From Fidelibacterota bacterium UBA2125 (GTDB taxonomy: Bacteria > Fidelibacterota > Marinisomatia > Marinisomatales > S15-B10): 5,168 nucleotides of DNA. Below the pieces are notes generated by a model that worked only from the letters and a program-made list of their open reading frames with translations, did not search any database and was not told the origin of the DNA. The translations under genes and the position numbers were made by a program. The stretch covers positions 1 to 5,168 of the forward strand of contig DCXX01000149.1 in NCBI GenBank assembly GCA_002329125.1, given 5' to 3'. How positions within the stretch are numbered: the stretch's first letter is position 1; each line of letters begins with the position of its first letter. This document shows, one piece after another, positions 1 to 5,168 of the stretch.

Positions 1-2
1 TA

Positions 3-1328
3 CTGAGCGTAATTGGATTGCTGGCAGCGGCAGGCTATGTCTGGAGAAACAGCGGCGCTGAAATGAGGCTTTTCGGCGGCATGCTGACACTCAACAGTTA
101 TTCGACCTTCTTCGATTTCCTGTACCTCGCCGTAGCTTTGGCCGCGCTCTTGGTGGCGCAGGTGTATCTTGAAAGGAGAGGTGGGGAACTCCGCGGCGAG
201 TACTACAGCCTTATCCTCTTTGCAACCATCGGTATGATGCTGATGACTAGAGCCAATGACCTCGTTGTTGTTTTCTTGGGACTGGAACTGTTGTCGCTGT
301 CACTCTACGTTCTTGTGGGATTTTTGAGGCACGATGTTTTGAGCAATGAAGGGGGGCTCAAGTATCTGCTTCTCGGTGCCTTCTCAACAGGTTTTTTTCT
401 CTTCGGAGCCGCCCTCACCTACGGAGCTACCGGAACAACGAATTTCGAAGGTATTGCCGCTGCAATCGCCTCGGGTAATGTTTTTTCAAGTGCAGTATTG
501 GATCTTGGGATAGGACTGCTTATCGTCGGTTTTGCCTTTAAGGTAGCTGTCGTGCCGTTTCATATGTGGTCGCCGGACGTCTATCAGGGCGCCCCCACAT
601 CGGTGACAGCATTCCTCTGCACAGCGCCCAAAGCGGCTGGATTCGGAGTTCTTCTGAAGCTGTTTATTGTAGCTTTTCCCATTGAGGGCGTCGCGTGGCA
701 AGATCTGTTCTGGTTGTTTGCAATTCTTACCATGACGGTGGGCAATATTTCGGCGTTAATTCAGCCCAACGTAAAACGGATGCTTGCGTTTTCCAGCGTG
801 GCTCACGCAGGATATCTTCTCATTGGCGTTATGGTCATGGATGTGGCAGGGACGTCCAGCGTCATGTTCTACCTTCTTGTATACTCGGCCATGAATCTGG
901 GGGCTTTTGGTGTAATCTCTCTTGTTGAACACGAAGAAAAGGGATTAACCTTTAACGACTACCGGGGTCTGGCGTCCAGACATCCGTGGCTCTCCATCGT
1001 TTTAGCTCTCTTCATGCTTTCGCTGGCCGGGTTTCCACCGACGGCGGGATTTGTGGCGAAGTATGGTCTCTTCAGCGCCGCCGTGGCGAAAGGATACATC
1101 TGGCTTGTGGTCATCGCCGTCCTGAATACGCTCGTCTCCTTTTACTACTATGCTCGCCTTATTGTAAAGATGTACATGGAGGCCGAGGAAGAAGCGTTGA
1201 CTGCTTTCCCTTCAATACACAGTACTATCCTGTTAACAATTCTGGCGATTGTCATTCTTCTGTTTGGTTTGACGCCGGGCTGGCTTATAGAGAACGCCTC
1301 GCTGGCTGCTGAGGTATTTTCTCCATAG
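3..1328 (+). CDS. nuoN: NADH-quinone oxidoreductase subunit N (NuoN), 5'-truncated by window edge
   Basis: NuoN is one of the antiporter-like membrane subunits of respiratory complex I and helps couple quinone reduction to proton export across the inner membrane. The reading frame is open to the left edge, so the true start lies outside. The TTG at 18 is internal. About 441 residues are visible against roughly 485 in E. coli NuoN, so about 40 N-terminal residues are missing. Counting from the codon at 18, the protein is a chain of hydrophobic helices with the family's charged residues in place: Glu90 in 'FLGLELLSL', Lys175 in 'FKVAVVPFHMWSPDVYQGAP', Lys205 in 'TAPKAAGFG' and Lys349 in 'FPPTAGFVAKYG'. 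These match the key Glu and Lys of TM5, TM7, TM8 and TM12. nuoN normally ends the nuo operon, which fits the unrelated gene 32 bases downstream. There is no frameshift or other damage, and no terminator is visible after the stop. Confidence 0.96.
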   Translation: MSVIGLLAAAGYVWRNSGAEMRLFGGMLTLNSYSTFFDFLYLAVALAALLVAQVYLERRGGELRGEYYSLILFATIGMMLMTRANDLVVVFLGLELLSLSLYVLVGFLRHDVLSNEGGLKYLLLGAFSTGFFLFGAALTYGATGTTNFEGIAAAIASGNVFSSAVLDLGIGLLIVGFAFKVAVVPFHMWSPDVYQGAPTSVTAFLCTAPKAAGFGVLLKLFIVAFPIEGVAWQDLFWLFAILTMTVGNISALIQPNVKRMLAFSSVAHAGYLLIGVMVMDVAGTSSVMFYLLVYSAMNLGAFGVISLVEHEEKGLTFNDYRGLASRHPWLSIVLALFMLSLAGFPPTAGFVAKYGLFSAAVAKGYIWLVVIAVLNTLVSFYYYARLIVKMYMEAEEEALTAFPSIHSTILLTILAIVILLFGLTPGWLIENASLAAEVFSP

Positions 1329-1360
1329 TCCATTGAATCTCGGGCACTAAATTTGATCAG

Positions 1361-1906
1361 ATGCGGATAACAAAGGTCTATACAAAGACAGGTGATGATG
1401 GTACAACCGAGCTATCTAAAGGTGAGCGTATGCCAAAGGATTCCCCTAGGATAGTAATGTTAGGTGCTCTGGATGAGGTTAATGCTGCCATTGGCGTAGT
1501 TCTTGCTGAAAACCTCAATAAGATTATTGCAAAGGTGCTTGAAGGTGTTCAGCACGATTTGTTCAACATTGGTGGAGAACTTGCCGTCTTGGAAGAAGAT
1601 TTGGGTTTGGTGAAGAGTGACGATGTAAATAAACTTGAAGAAGCCATCGACTCACTCAATGAATCTCTTCCACCTTTGAAGGAATTTGTACTGCCGGGTG
1701 GTTCTAGAAGATCAGCACTACTATATCAGGCGAAGGTTATTTGTCGGCGAACCGAACGGGACCTTGTGACGCTTAGCCATAAAGAAAAGATTAATCCACT
1801 TCATTTTAAATACCTGAACCGCCTGTCTGATTATCTTTTTGTTGCGGCACGCTATGAAAATATGAAGGGTGGCGGTGAAGAACAGATGTGGAAACGAAAG
1901 CAATAG
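1361..1906 (+). CDS. pduO: PduO-type cob(I)alamin / cob(I)yrinic acid a,c-diamide adenosyltransferase
   Basis: This cytosolic enzyme transfers the 5'-deoxyadenosyl group of ATP to the cobalt of reduced corrinoid, making adenosylcobalamin for isomerases such as methylmalonyl-CoA mutase or for cobalamin synthesis and salvage. At 181 residues it has the usual family length. The N-terminal ATP-binding signature 'YTKTGDDGTT' is at residues 7-16. 'LGALDEVNAAIG' is at 34-45 with Asp38 and Asn41. 'LPGGS' is at 111-115, 'CRRTER' at 128-133, and 'YLNRLSDYLFVAARYEN' at 151-167, the hallmark of the PduO/MMAB family. It is not the BtuR/CobO family, since no Walker P-loop is present. One oddity is Lys125, where the 'AR..CRR.ER' motif usually has Arg. 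The ATG at 1361 has no good Shine-Dalgarno sequence, but it places the signature correctly. It sits 32 bases after nuoN and may be co-transcribed with it. Hand-counted GC is about 42% over four lines, lower than nuoN. The substrate form and the client enzyme cannot be told from this window. Confidence 0.94.
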   Translation: MRITKVYTKTGDDGTTELSKGERMPKDSPRIVMLGALDEVNAAIGVVLAENLNKIIAKVLEGVQHDLFNIGGELAVLEEDLGLVKSDDVNKLEEAIDSLNESLPPLKEFVLPGGSRRSALLYQAKVICRRTERDLVTLSHKEKINPLHFKYLNRLSDYLFVAARYENMKGGGEEQMWKRKQ

Positions 1907-1941
1907 GCCCCGGAATGTGCTAAAACTATTGCTGGCTGCAA

Positions 1942-1970
1942 TTGATACCACCTGACATCTATCTGATAAG
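1942..1970 (+). promoter_or_regulatory. weak candidate sigma70-type promoter before the YwiC-like gene
   Basis: TTGATA at 1942-1947 (5 of 6 matches to TTGACA) is followed after 17 bases by GATAAG at 1965-1970 (4 of 6 to TATAAT). Transcription would begin near 1977, leaving a leader of only about 10 bases before the GTG at 1987, which would fit the lack of a Shine-Dalgarno sequence. It lies in the 80-base gap after the adenosyltransferase gene. A match of this quality is expected by chance fairly often, and the organism's promoter consensus is unknown. Confidence 0.2.
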
Positions 1971-1986
1971 CTCTTAACTGCAGCTT

Positions 1987-2817
1987 GTGATCTTCCGTTC
2001 ATATTTCGGTCCTTTCCCTAAGCCTACACAGCACGGCGCCTGGGCCATGTTTCTGGTTCCCGCTGGGATGGCCGTGACCGTGTTGGACAAATGGTCATGG
2101 AGTTCTTTCCTCCTCATAATCTCGTTTATTCTGATCTTTCTGTCCCACCGGCCGGTAGTCCGCATCCTGAAGGGATGGAAACACCGTGATACCATTGAAT
2201 GGAAAGCCTGTAGTTGGGCCATCGTTTTGAGTGGTTCAGGGGTCGGTCTTGCCGCTTTTCTCTTTCTTTTTCAGCAGCAGTGGAACGCTCTTTCCCTCGG
2301 ACTTGCAGTGGCGATTACGTTTCTGCTTCATCTCAGGCTGACCCTGAACAGGAAACACATGTCTGTAACAGGTGAGATTATTGGGGTTCTCGGTCTGACA
2401 GCTTCCGCACCTGTTATGTATATATTCCTTAATGGTTATCTGGATGCTAAAGGGTGGGTTCTCTGGATGATCAGCTTCCTCTACTTTGCCGGTACCATTT
2501 TCTATATCAAACTGAAGGTACGAATTCAGCCGTCTCAGCCGGAACCGGATCTGAGGGGTAAACTCCGAGCCGGAATGCCCGTTGTTCTCTATGGAGTTCT
2601 TTTATTGATCTATGTTTTTTTTATTACGGTAATCAGGGGTTATTCGTGGTTATTCTTCTGGGCGTATGCCCCTTTTCTGGTGAAGGCGGTGGGGGGACTC
2701 GTTCACTGGCAGTCAAGGGAAACATTGAAGATCAATCGTCTTGGCGTAATGGAGTTGGCCCATTCGATCCTGTTTGCCGTACTTTCCCTGGCGGGGTTAA
2801 ATGAGACGCTACAGTAA
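1987..2817 (+). CDS. YwiC-like integral membrane protein, function unknown
   Basis: A 276-residue, very hydrophobic protein with about eight predicted membrane segments. The N-terminal 'PKPTQHGAWAMFLVPAG' (residues 11-27) is the hallmark of the YwiC-like family, named after B. subtilis ywiC. Other conserved-looking blocks are 'LSHRPVVRILKGW' (52-64), 'VTGEIIGVLGLTASAPVMY' (127-145) and the C-terminal 'KINRLGVMELAHSILFA' (248-264). They put Arg, Glu, Lys and His residues beside membrane helices. To my knowledge the family has no established activity. It is often found near respiratory or anaerobic regulation genes, and the polar motifs at membrane edges suggest an enzyme or carrier, but that is inference. 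The GTG at 1987 is the first start after an in-frame stop at 1975-1977. The next Met, at 2047, would cut away the QHG motif, so GTG is chosen even though no Shine-Dalgarno sequence is visible. The next possible start follows the stop by only 10 bases, so it may share a transcript with the small exported protein and the efflux genes. Confidence 0.85.
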   Translation: MIFRSYFGPFPKPTQHGAWAMFLVPAGMAVTVLDKWSWSSFLLIISFILIFLSHRPVVRILKGWKHRDTIEWKACSWAIVLSGSGVGLAAFLFLFQQQWNALSLGLAVAITFLLHLRLTLNRKHMSVTGEIIGVLGLTASAPVMYIFLNGYLDAKGWVLWMISFLYFAGTIFYIKLKVRIQPSQPEPDLRGKLRAGMPVVLYGVLLLIYVFFITVIRGYSWLFFWAYAPFLVKAVGGLVHWQSRETLKINRLGVMELAHSILFAVLSLAGLNETLQ

Positions 2818-2849
2818 ATAGAGTCATGTGAAATGTATACCTTGCAACA

Positions 2850-2855
2850 AAGGAG
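2850..2855 (+). promoter_or_regulatory. Shine-Dalgarno-like AAGGAG upstream of the small Cys/Met-rich gene
   Basis: A strong AAGGAG lies inside the longest possible reading frame of the small exported protein (GTG 2828). It would serve an in-frame TTG at 2870 (14 bases away) or, poorly, the ATG at 2882 (26 bases away). Its position argues that translation begins downstream of 2855, so the extension starting at 2828 is probably not translated. The spacing is longer than ideal for both candidates. Confidence 0.35.
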
Positions 2856-2881
2856 TTAGAGAATCTAAATTGATCTCACTT

Positions 2882-3241
2882 ATGAGGAAGATAGTAAGTT
2901 CAACTCTAATTCTTCTTTTCGCCGGTGCTCTGGCGTGGCCGCTCATCCCGTCAGAAATGTGCGAGATGAAGTGCAGTCGGAAACCGTGTTGCAAAGTAGC
3001 GACCATAAAGGAACGGTGTCCCATGATGGCAGAAGCGGAGAATCATGCACCGTTTCTATTGTTATCGGTGCCCAAGCCCGTATCTGTAAAAGAAGGATAT
3101 TTCCCGAATGCATTGTTGATGGCTGAAAATTCGATGGATCCCTTGGACGATTTCTTTCCCCGTCACGCAGAAGTAACTTCCTCTTTCCAAGCACACCTCA
3201 AGATTCCCCTCTATTTCCAGCACCACTCTCTCCTGATTTAG
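2882..3241 (+). CDS. small exported Cys/Met-rich protein, putative metal-binding accessory of the efflux operon
   Basis: With the ATG at 2882 the protein has 119 residues. It begins with a classic signal peptide: 'MRK', then the hydrophobic 'IVSSTLILLFAGALA' at about 4-18. Mature-region cysteines follow at once in 'MCEMKCSRKPCCK' (26-38) and 'RCPMM' (45-49), giving five Cys and four Met within about 25 residues, a plausible soft-metal (copper or silver) site. The rest is a low-similarity linker ending in 'IPLYFQHHSLLI'. The Cys layout plus this ending recalls the small HYC_CC_PP-type proteins found beside copper efflux genes in Bacteroidota; that link is from memory and tentative. The start is uncertain: GTG 2828 would give 137 residues and add 'MKCIPC', and TTG 2870 fits AAGGAG at 2850-2855 better. 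The ATG is chosen because it gives a normal signal peptide length. It lies between the YwiC-like gene and the CusC-like gene, which supports a role in periplasmic metal handling. No enzymatic motif is seen. Confidence 0.7.
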   Translation: MRKIVSSTLILLFAGALAWPLIPSEMCEMKCSRKPCCKVATIKERCPMMAEAENHAPFLLLSVPKPVSVKEGYFPNALLMAENSMDPLDDFFPRHAEVTSSFQAHLKIPLYFQHHSLLI

Positions 3242-3249
3242 ACTCTTTC

Positions 3250-3294
3250 ATCCGTCCTCCGTTTTAAAGCGGGTCCAGGGCGGATTCTGTGTTT
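3250..3294 (+). terminator. possible weak intrinsic terminator or attenuator hairpin between the small gene and the outer-membrane factor gene
   Basis: ATCCGTCC at 3250-3257 pairs with GGGCGGAT at 3278-3285: eight pairs, one of them G-U. The 20-base loop can add a small inner stem (3258-3261 with 3270-3273). The 3' arm leads into a stretch with 7 T in 10 bases (3285-3294), broken by C and G, so it is weaker than a standard terminator. It begins 9 bases after the stop codon at 3241. It could reduce read-through into the efflux genes, stabilise the upstream mRNA, or do nothing. Confidence 0.3.
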
Positions 3295-3295
3295 C

Positions 3296-3322
3296 GTCTG
3301 CCGGGTAAGTTTTTCCGCAGAC
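3296..3322 (+). promoter_or_regulatory. second leader hairpin upstream of the CusC-like gene
   Basis: GTCTGC at 3296-3301, a bulged C and GG at 3303-3304 pair with CCGCAGAC at 3315-3322, closing a 10-base loop that includes a run of five T. It ends 13 bases before the Shine-Dalgarno sequence (AAGGAAGGG, 3336-3344) and does not cover it. No T-run follows, so it is not a terminator. It may be a leader structure or mRNA-processing signal. No known riboswitch is recognised. Confidence 0.25.
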
Positions 3323-3346
3323 ATTGAATTAACAAAAGGAAGGGTC

Positions 3347-4600
3347 ATGAGAAAGAAACTATCATTTGTGTTATTGGCGGCGCTGCTGGCCGGGGCATTA
3401 GCGGCACAGGAAAAGACCGATCCTGTGCAGTTAGTATTGCAAACAAACAGGGCTGTATTGGCAGCGCGTGAAGCTCATAAGGCCGCGCTGGAGGAGATTA
3501 GGACAACTGGTGTTCTACCGGACCTCATGCTGGAGGGAACGTTCTTTACGGCGCCCATCGAAACAAAAAATGGTCCCATGGAGGCCCAGATCATGCTTGG
3601 GCAGCGGATTCCATTGTGGGGAAAACTGAGCCGACATAAGAAAATTGGAATCATGAAGGCGGAAGCGGCTGCCCTCTTTTTGAAATCGGCTGAAATTAAT
3701 GCTATCTACAGCTTGAACGTAAACCGTACGCGGTATGGTAAGATTCAGAATTCCCTTGCCATACTCAGACAGTATCAGATCGATCTCCAATCTTCCAGAA
3801 CTGTTGCTCTGACACAGTATTCTACCGGGATGGGAACGACACAGCACCCTGTATTGAAATTGCAGATTGAGATGAGCATGATTGAGAGCAGAATCAATAT
3901 CCTTGAATCGCAGCTTGAGACAGTCGTCAGCGAATTGCAGACGTTGTTCGATGGACAGTTTTCGAAGCGATTTTTGGGAGGGGAACTGGTGGAAGATTTC
4001 TCCCAGTTTTCGAAGGAATGGTGGCTGGAAGCGGCAAAGCTGAGCAACCCCAGATATCTACTGGCTGGAAATGATCGACAGATAGCGGTGATAAAAAGTG
4101 AACTGGCCCGGAGAGAAAACTATCCTGATCTGGTAGCGGGGGTGAATTACACATCTATCGGCAGCGGGGGCATGGCGTCTTCCGCAGATGTCGGAAGTGA
4201 TGCTTTGGGCGTGAAGGTGGGGTTCGACATTCCCTTATGGTTCGGGCGGAACAGGTCGCGGGCAAAATCGGCAAAGATTTCCGTCAAAGTTACAGAGGAG
4301 GCGATGGCACAGACTTGGAATGAGATCGAGGGAAGTCTGAGTGCCACCGTTAAGGAGTTGGAGGAAATCCAAAAGACTTATCATCTTTTTGAAGAAACAC
4401 TTCTGAAAGAGTCTGAACAAATGCTGTCGTCGGCTATGTCAGCGTATGAAACAGGAAAGATAGGCTTTCTCGATCTGCTTGACAGTCAGCGTATGGTAGT
4501 AAACATTCGTCTCGATTTTGAAGAGACCAGAGCCAAAAGAGAGACAGCAAAGGCAAAGCTGTTGAAGGTTGTTGGTCTGATACGTTTTGAGGAGGAATAA
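3347..4600 (+). CDS. TolC-family outer-membrane efflux protein (CusC/CzcC-like)
   Basis: This is the outer-membrane channel of a tripartite RND heavy-metal efflux pump; trimers span the outer membrane and the periplasm. The 417 residues are close to the usual CzcC/CusC length. A signal peptide is seen at 1-20 ('MRKKLSFVLLAALLAGALAA'), with probable cleavage by signal peptidase I near Ala20. There is no lipobox Cys, unlike E. coli CusC. Two outer-membrane efflux repeats follow. The first has 'GQRIPLWGKLSRHKK' (85-99) and 'YSTGMGTTQHPVLKLQIE' (158-175). The second has 'VGFDIPLWFGRNRSRAKSAK' (291-310) and 'YETGKIGFLDLLDSQR' (367-382). Long heptad-like helices lie between these blocks. The start is well supported by AAGGAAGGG at 3336-3344. 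Its stop codon directly abuts the ATG of the adaptor gene, so the two are co-translated. The substrate is inferred from that adaptor's metal-binding domain. A CzcC-like (zinc, cobalt, cadmium) role is the main alternative to copper or silver. Confidence 0.92.
   Translation: MRKKLSFVLLAALLAGALAAQEKTDPVQLVLQTNRAVLAAREAHKAALEEIRTTGVLPDLMLEGTFFTAPIETKNGPMEAQIMLGQRIPLWGKLSRHKKIGIMKAEAAALFLKSAEINAIYSLNVNRTRYGKIQNSLAILRQYQIDLQSSRTVALTQYSTGMGTTQHPVLKLQIEMSMIESRINILESQLETVVSELQTLFDGQFSKRFLGGELVEDFSQFSKEWWLEAAKLSNPRYLLAGNDRQIAVIKSELARRENYPDLVAGVNYTSIGSGGMASSADVGSDALGVKVGFDIPLWFGRNRSRAKSAKISVKVTEEAMAQTWNEIEGSLSATVKELEEIQKTYHLFEETLLKESEQMLSSAMSAYETGKIGFLDLLDSQRMVVNIRLDFEETRAKRETAKAKLLKVVGLIRFEEE
4591..4595 (+). 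promoter_or_regulatory. ribosome binding site GGAGG shared with the end of the upstream gene
   Basis: GGAGG sits within the last codons of the outer-membrane factor gene. It is 5 bases before the ATG at 4601 and 8 bases before a second in-frame ATG at 4604. The 4604 spacing is closer to the usual optimum, so the true start may be the second Met. The difference is one residue of the signal peptide. Confidence 0.6.
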
Positions 4601-5168
4601 ATGATGAAGTATTCGTCAAGATATTCAATACTGATGATTGTACTGGCGACCGTCGCCACGCTGTCTGTTGGCGGCTGTGGTGGTAGAAAAGATTCGTCCC
4701 GCGGGAATCAGGAGGCGGAGGTACAGTTCTATTCCTGCGGCATGCACCCCAACGTGATTCAGGAGGGACCGGGAAACTGTCCCATCTGTGGTATGAATCT
4801 GACACCCATGGGCATTCCTACGGGCGGGACAGAAGAAACTTTCAGCTCCACGGTGAAAATTGACCCCACTGTGGAACAGAACATGGGCATCCGGACGGCG
4901 GAAGTTGAGAAACGGGATCTGACTCAGACGATCCGAACAATTGGCCGAATTGACTACAATGAGTCCAAAGTAGCTCACGTTCACACCAAGTTCAACGGCT
5001 GGATTGAGAAGACCCATGCCGACATAACAGGACAACGGGTCAATAAGGGTCAGCCATTGCTTGATATTTACAGTCCCGAGCTAGTCTCTGCTCAAGAGGA
5101 GTATTTTGACGCGTTAAAAAATGTGAGAAGTTCAGGAAATGATGTCTCCGCCGGAGCTGCTAATCGAT
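4601..5168 (+). CDS. cusB: CusB-type RND efflux periplasmic adaptor with N-terminal heavy-metal-binding domain, 3'-truncated by window edge
   Basis: This is the periplasmic adaptor (membrane fusion protein) joining the RND pump to the outer-membrane channel; in Cus systems it also passes metal to the pump. The frame runs off the right edge, with 189 codons visible of a likely 400 or more. A lipoprotein signal is at residues 1-26, with lipobox 'VGGC' and Cys26; the following Gly does not suggest inner-membrane retention by the E. coli Asp rule. A short heavy-metal-binding domain follows: 'FYSCGMHPNVIQEGPGNCP' starts at 43 and 'ICGMNLTPM' ends at 70, with Cys46, Met48, His49, Cys60, Cys63 and Met65. 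'QNMGIRTAEVEKRDL' (93-107) begins the adaptor core. 'NGWIEKTHADITGQRVNKGQ' (132-151) with 'PLLDIYSPELVSAQEEY' (152-168) is the first half of the lipoyl-like barrel and the entry to the helical hairpin. It abuts the upstream channel gene with no gap. A CusA-type pump gene is expected next. Copper or silver is the most likely substrate. Confidence 0.92.
   Translation, partial: MMKYSSRYSILMIVLATVATLSVGGCGGRKDSSRGNQEAEVQFYSCGMHPNVIQEGPGNCPICGMNLTPMGIPTGGTEETFSSTVKIDPTVEQNMGIRTAEVEKRDLTQTIRTIGRIDYNESKVAHVHTKFNGWIEKTHADITGQRVNKGQPLLDIYSPELVSAQEEYFDALKNVRSSGNDVSAGAANR

Noticed and set aside
695..1312. Two + strand open frames (695-928 and 986-1312) inside nuoN
   Set aside because: They are out-of-frame shadows of nuoN, which is continuous and well conserved in its own frame; no frameshift is implied.
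1329..1360. Gap after nuoN searched for a terminator or promoter
   Set aside because: The 32 bases hold no stem of useful length, no T-run and no promoter-like pair of boxes.
1928..1942. Inverted repeat ATTGC / GCAAT after the adenosyltransferase gene, considered as a terminator
   Set aside because: The stem is only 5 pairs with 2 G-C pairs, and it is not followed by a T-run, so it is not a credible intrinsic terminator.
1721..2002. 93-residue minus-strand open frame spanning the gap after the adenosyltransferase gene
   Set aside because: Most of it is antisense to the conserved C-terminal motifs of the adenosyltransferase. The product has no recognisable motif and is not a credible gene.
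1974..2222. 82-residue minus-strand open frame over the start of the YwiC-like gene
   Set aside because: The + strand carries the conserved QHGAWAM signature here. The minus-strand product has no motif or export signal.
2943..3194. 83-residue minus-strand open frame opposite the small Cys/Met-rich gene
   Set aside because: The + strand product has a clear signal peptide and Cys/Met cluster directly upstream of related efflux genes. The minus-strand product has neither a motif nor a plausible context.
4625..5035. 136-residue open frame on the minus strand
   Set aside because: It lies wholly opposite the CusB-type adaptor gene, whose lipobox, metal-binding domain and adaptor core are all recognisable. 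The minus-strand product shows no family motif and has no supporting ribosome site.

Overview
The window is an ordinary-looking bacterial chromosome segment with six genes, all on the + strand, packed with short gaps (10 to about 105 bases). No RNA gene, insertion sequence, CRISPR array or origin was found. Hand counts of a few lines give mixed GC: roughly 57% in parts of nuoN and about 42% in parts of the adenosyltransferase gene. The organism is probably a Gram-negative (diderm) bacterium, because the window encodes a TolC-type outer-membrane channel and a lipoprotein adaptor for a tripartite efflux pump. The gene mix (nuoN, PduO-type adenosyltransferase, YwiC-like membrane protein, Cys-rich small protein, CusC/CusB-like pair) would fit an FCB-group or related environmental lineage. 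That placement is a guess; the sequence does not fix the taxon.

Layout. Bases 1-1328 are the 3' part of nuoN, the proton-pumping NuoN subunit of respiratory complex I, cut off at the left edge. Bases 1361-1906 encode a PduO-type corrinoid adenosyltransferase that makes adenosylcobalamin. Bases 1987-2817 encode a YwiC-like integral membrane protein of unknown function. From about 2828/2882 to 3241 lies a small exported Cys/Met-rich protein. Bases 3347-4600 encode a TolC/CusC/CzcC-type outer-membrane factor, and 4601 to the right edge encodes the N-terminal part of a CusB-type periplasmic adaptor that carries an extra heavy-metal-binding domain.

How the genes work together. The last two genes, and very likely the next one outside the window (expected to be a CusA/CzcA-type RND pump), form a heavy-metal efflux system, probably for copper or silver. 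The small Cys/Met-rich secreted protein just upstream resembles, by its cysteine layout and its C-terminal end, small proteins that accompany copper efflux operons in Bacteroidota-like genomes; this is a recollection and not a database result. It is the most interesting item here. The 105-base gap between it and the outer-membrane factor gene can fold into two consecutive hairpins, the first followed by a T-rich stretch, which could set the relative output of the small protein and the pump. The first three genes show no clear functional link to the metal-efflux part.
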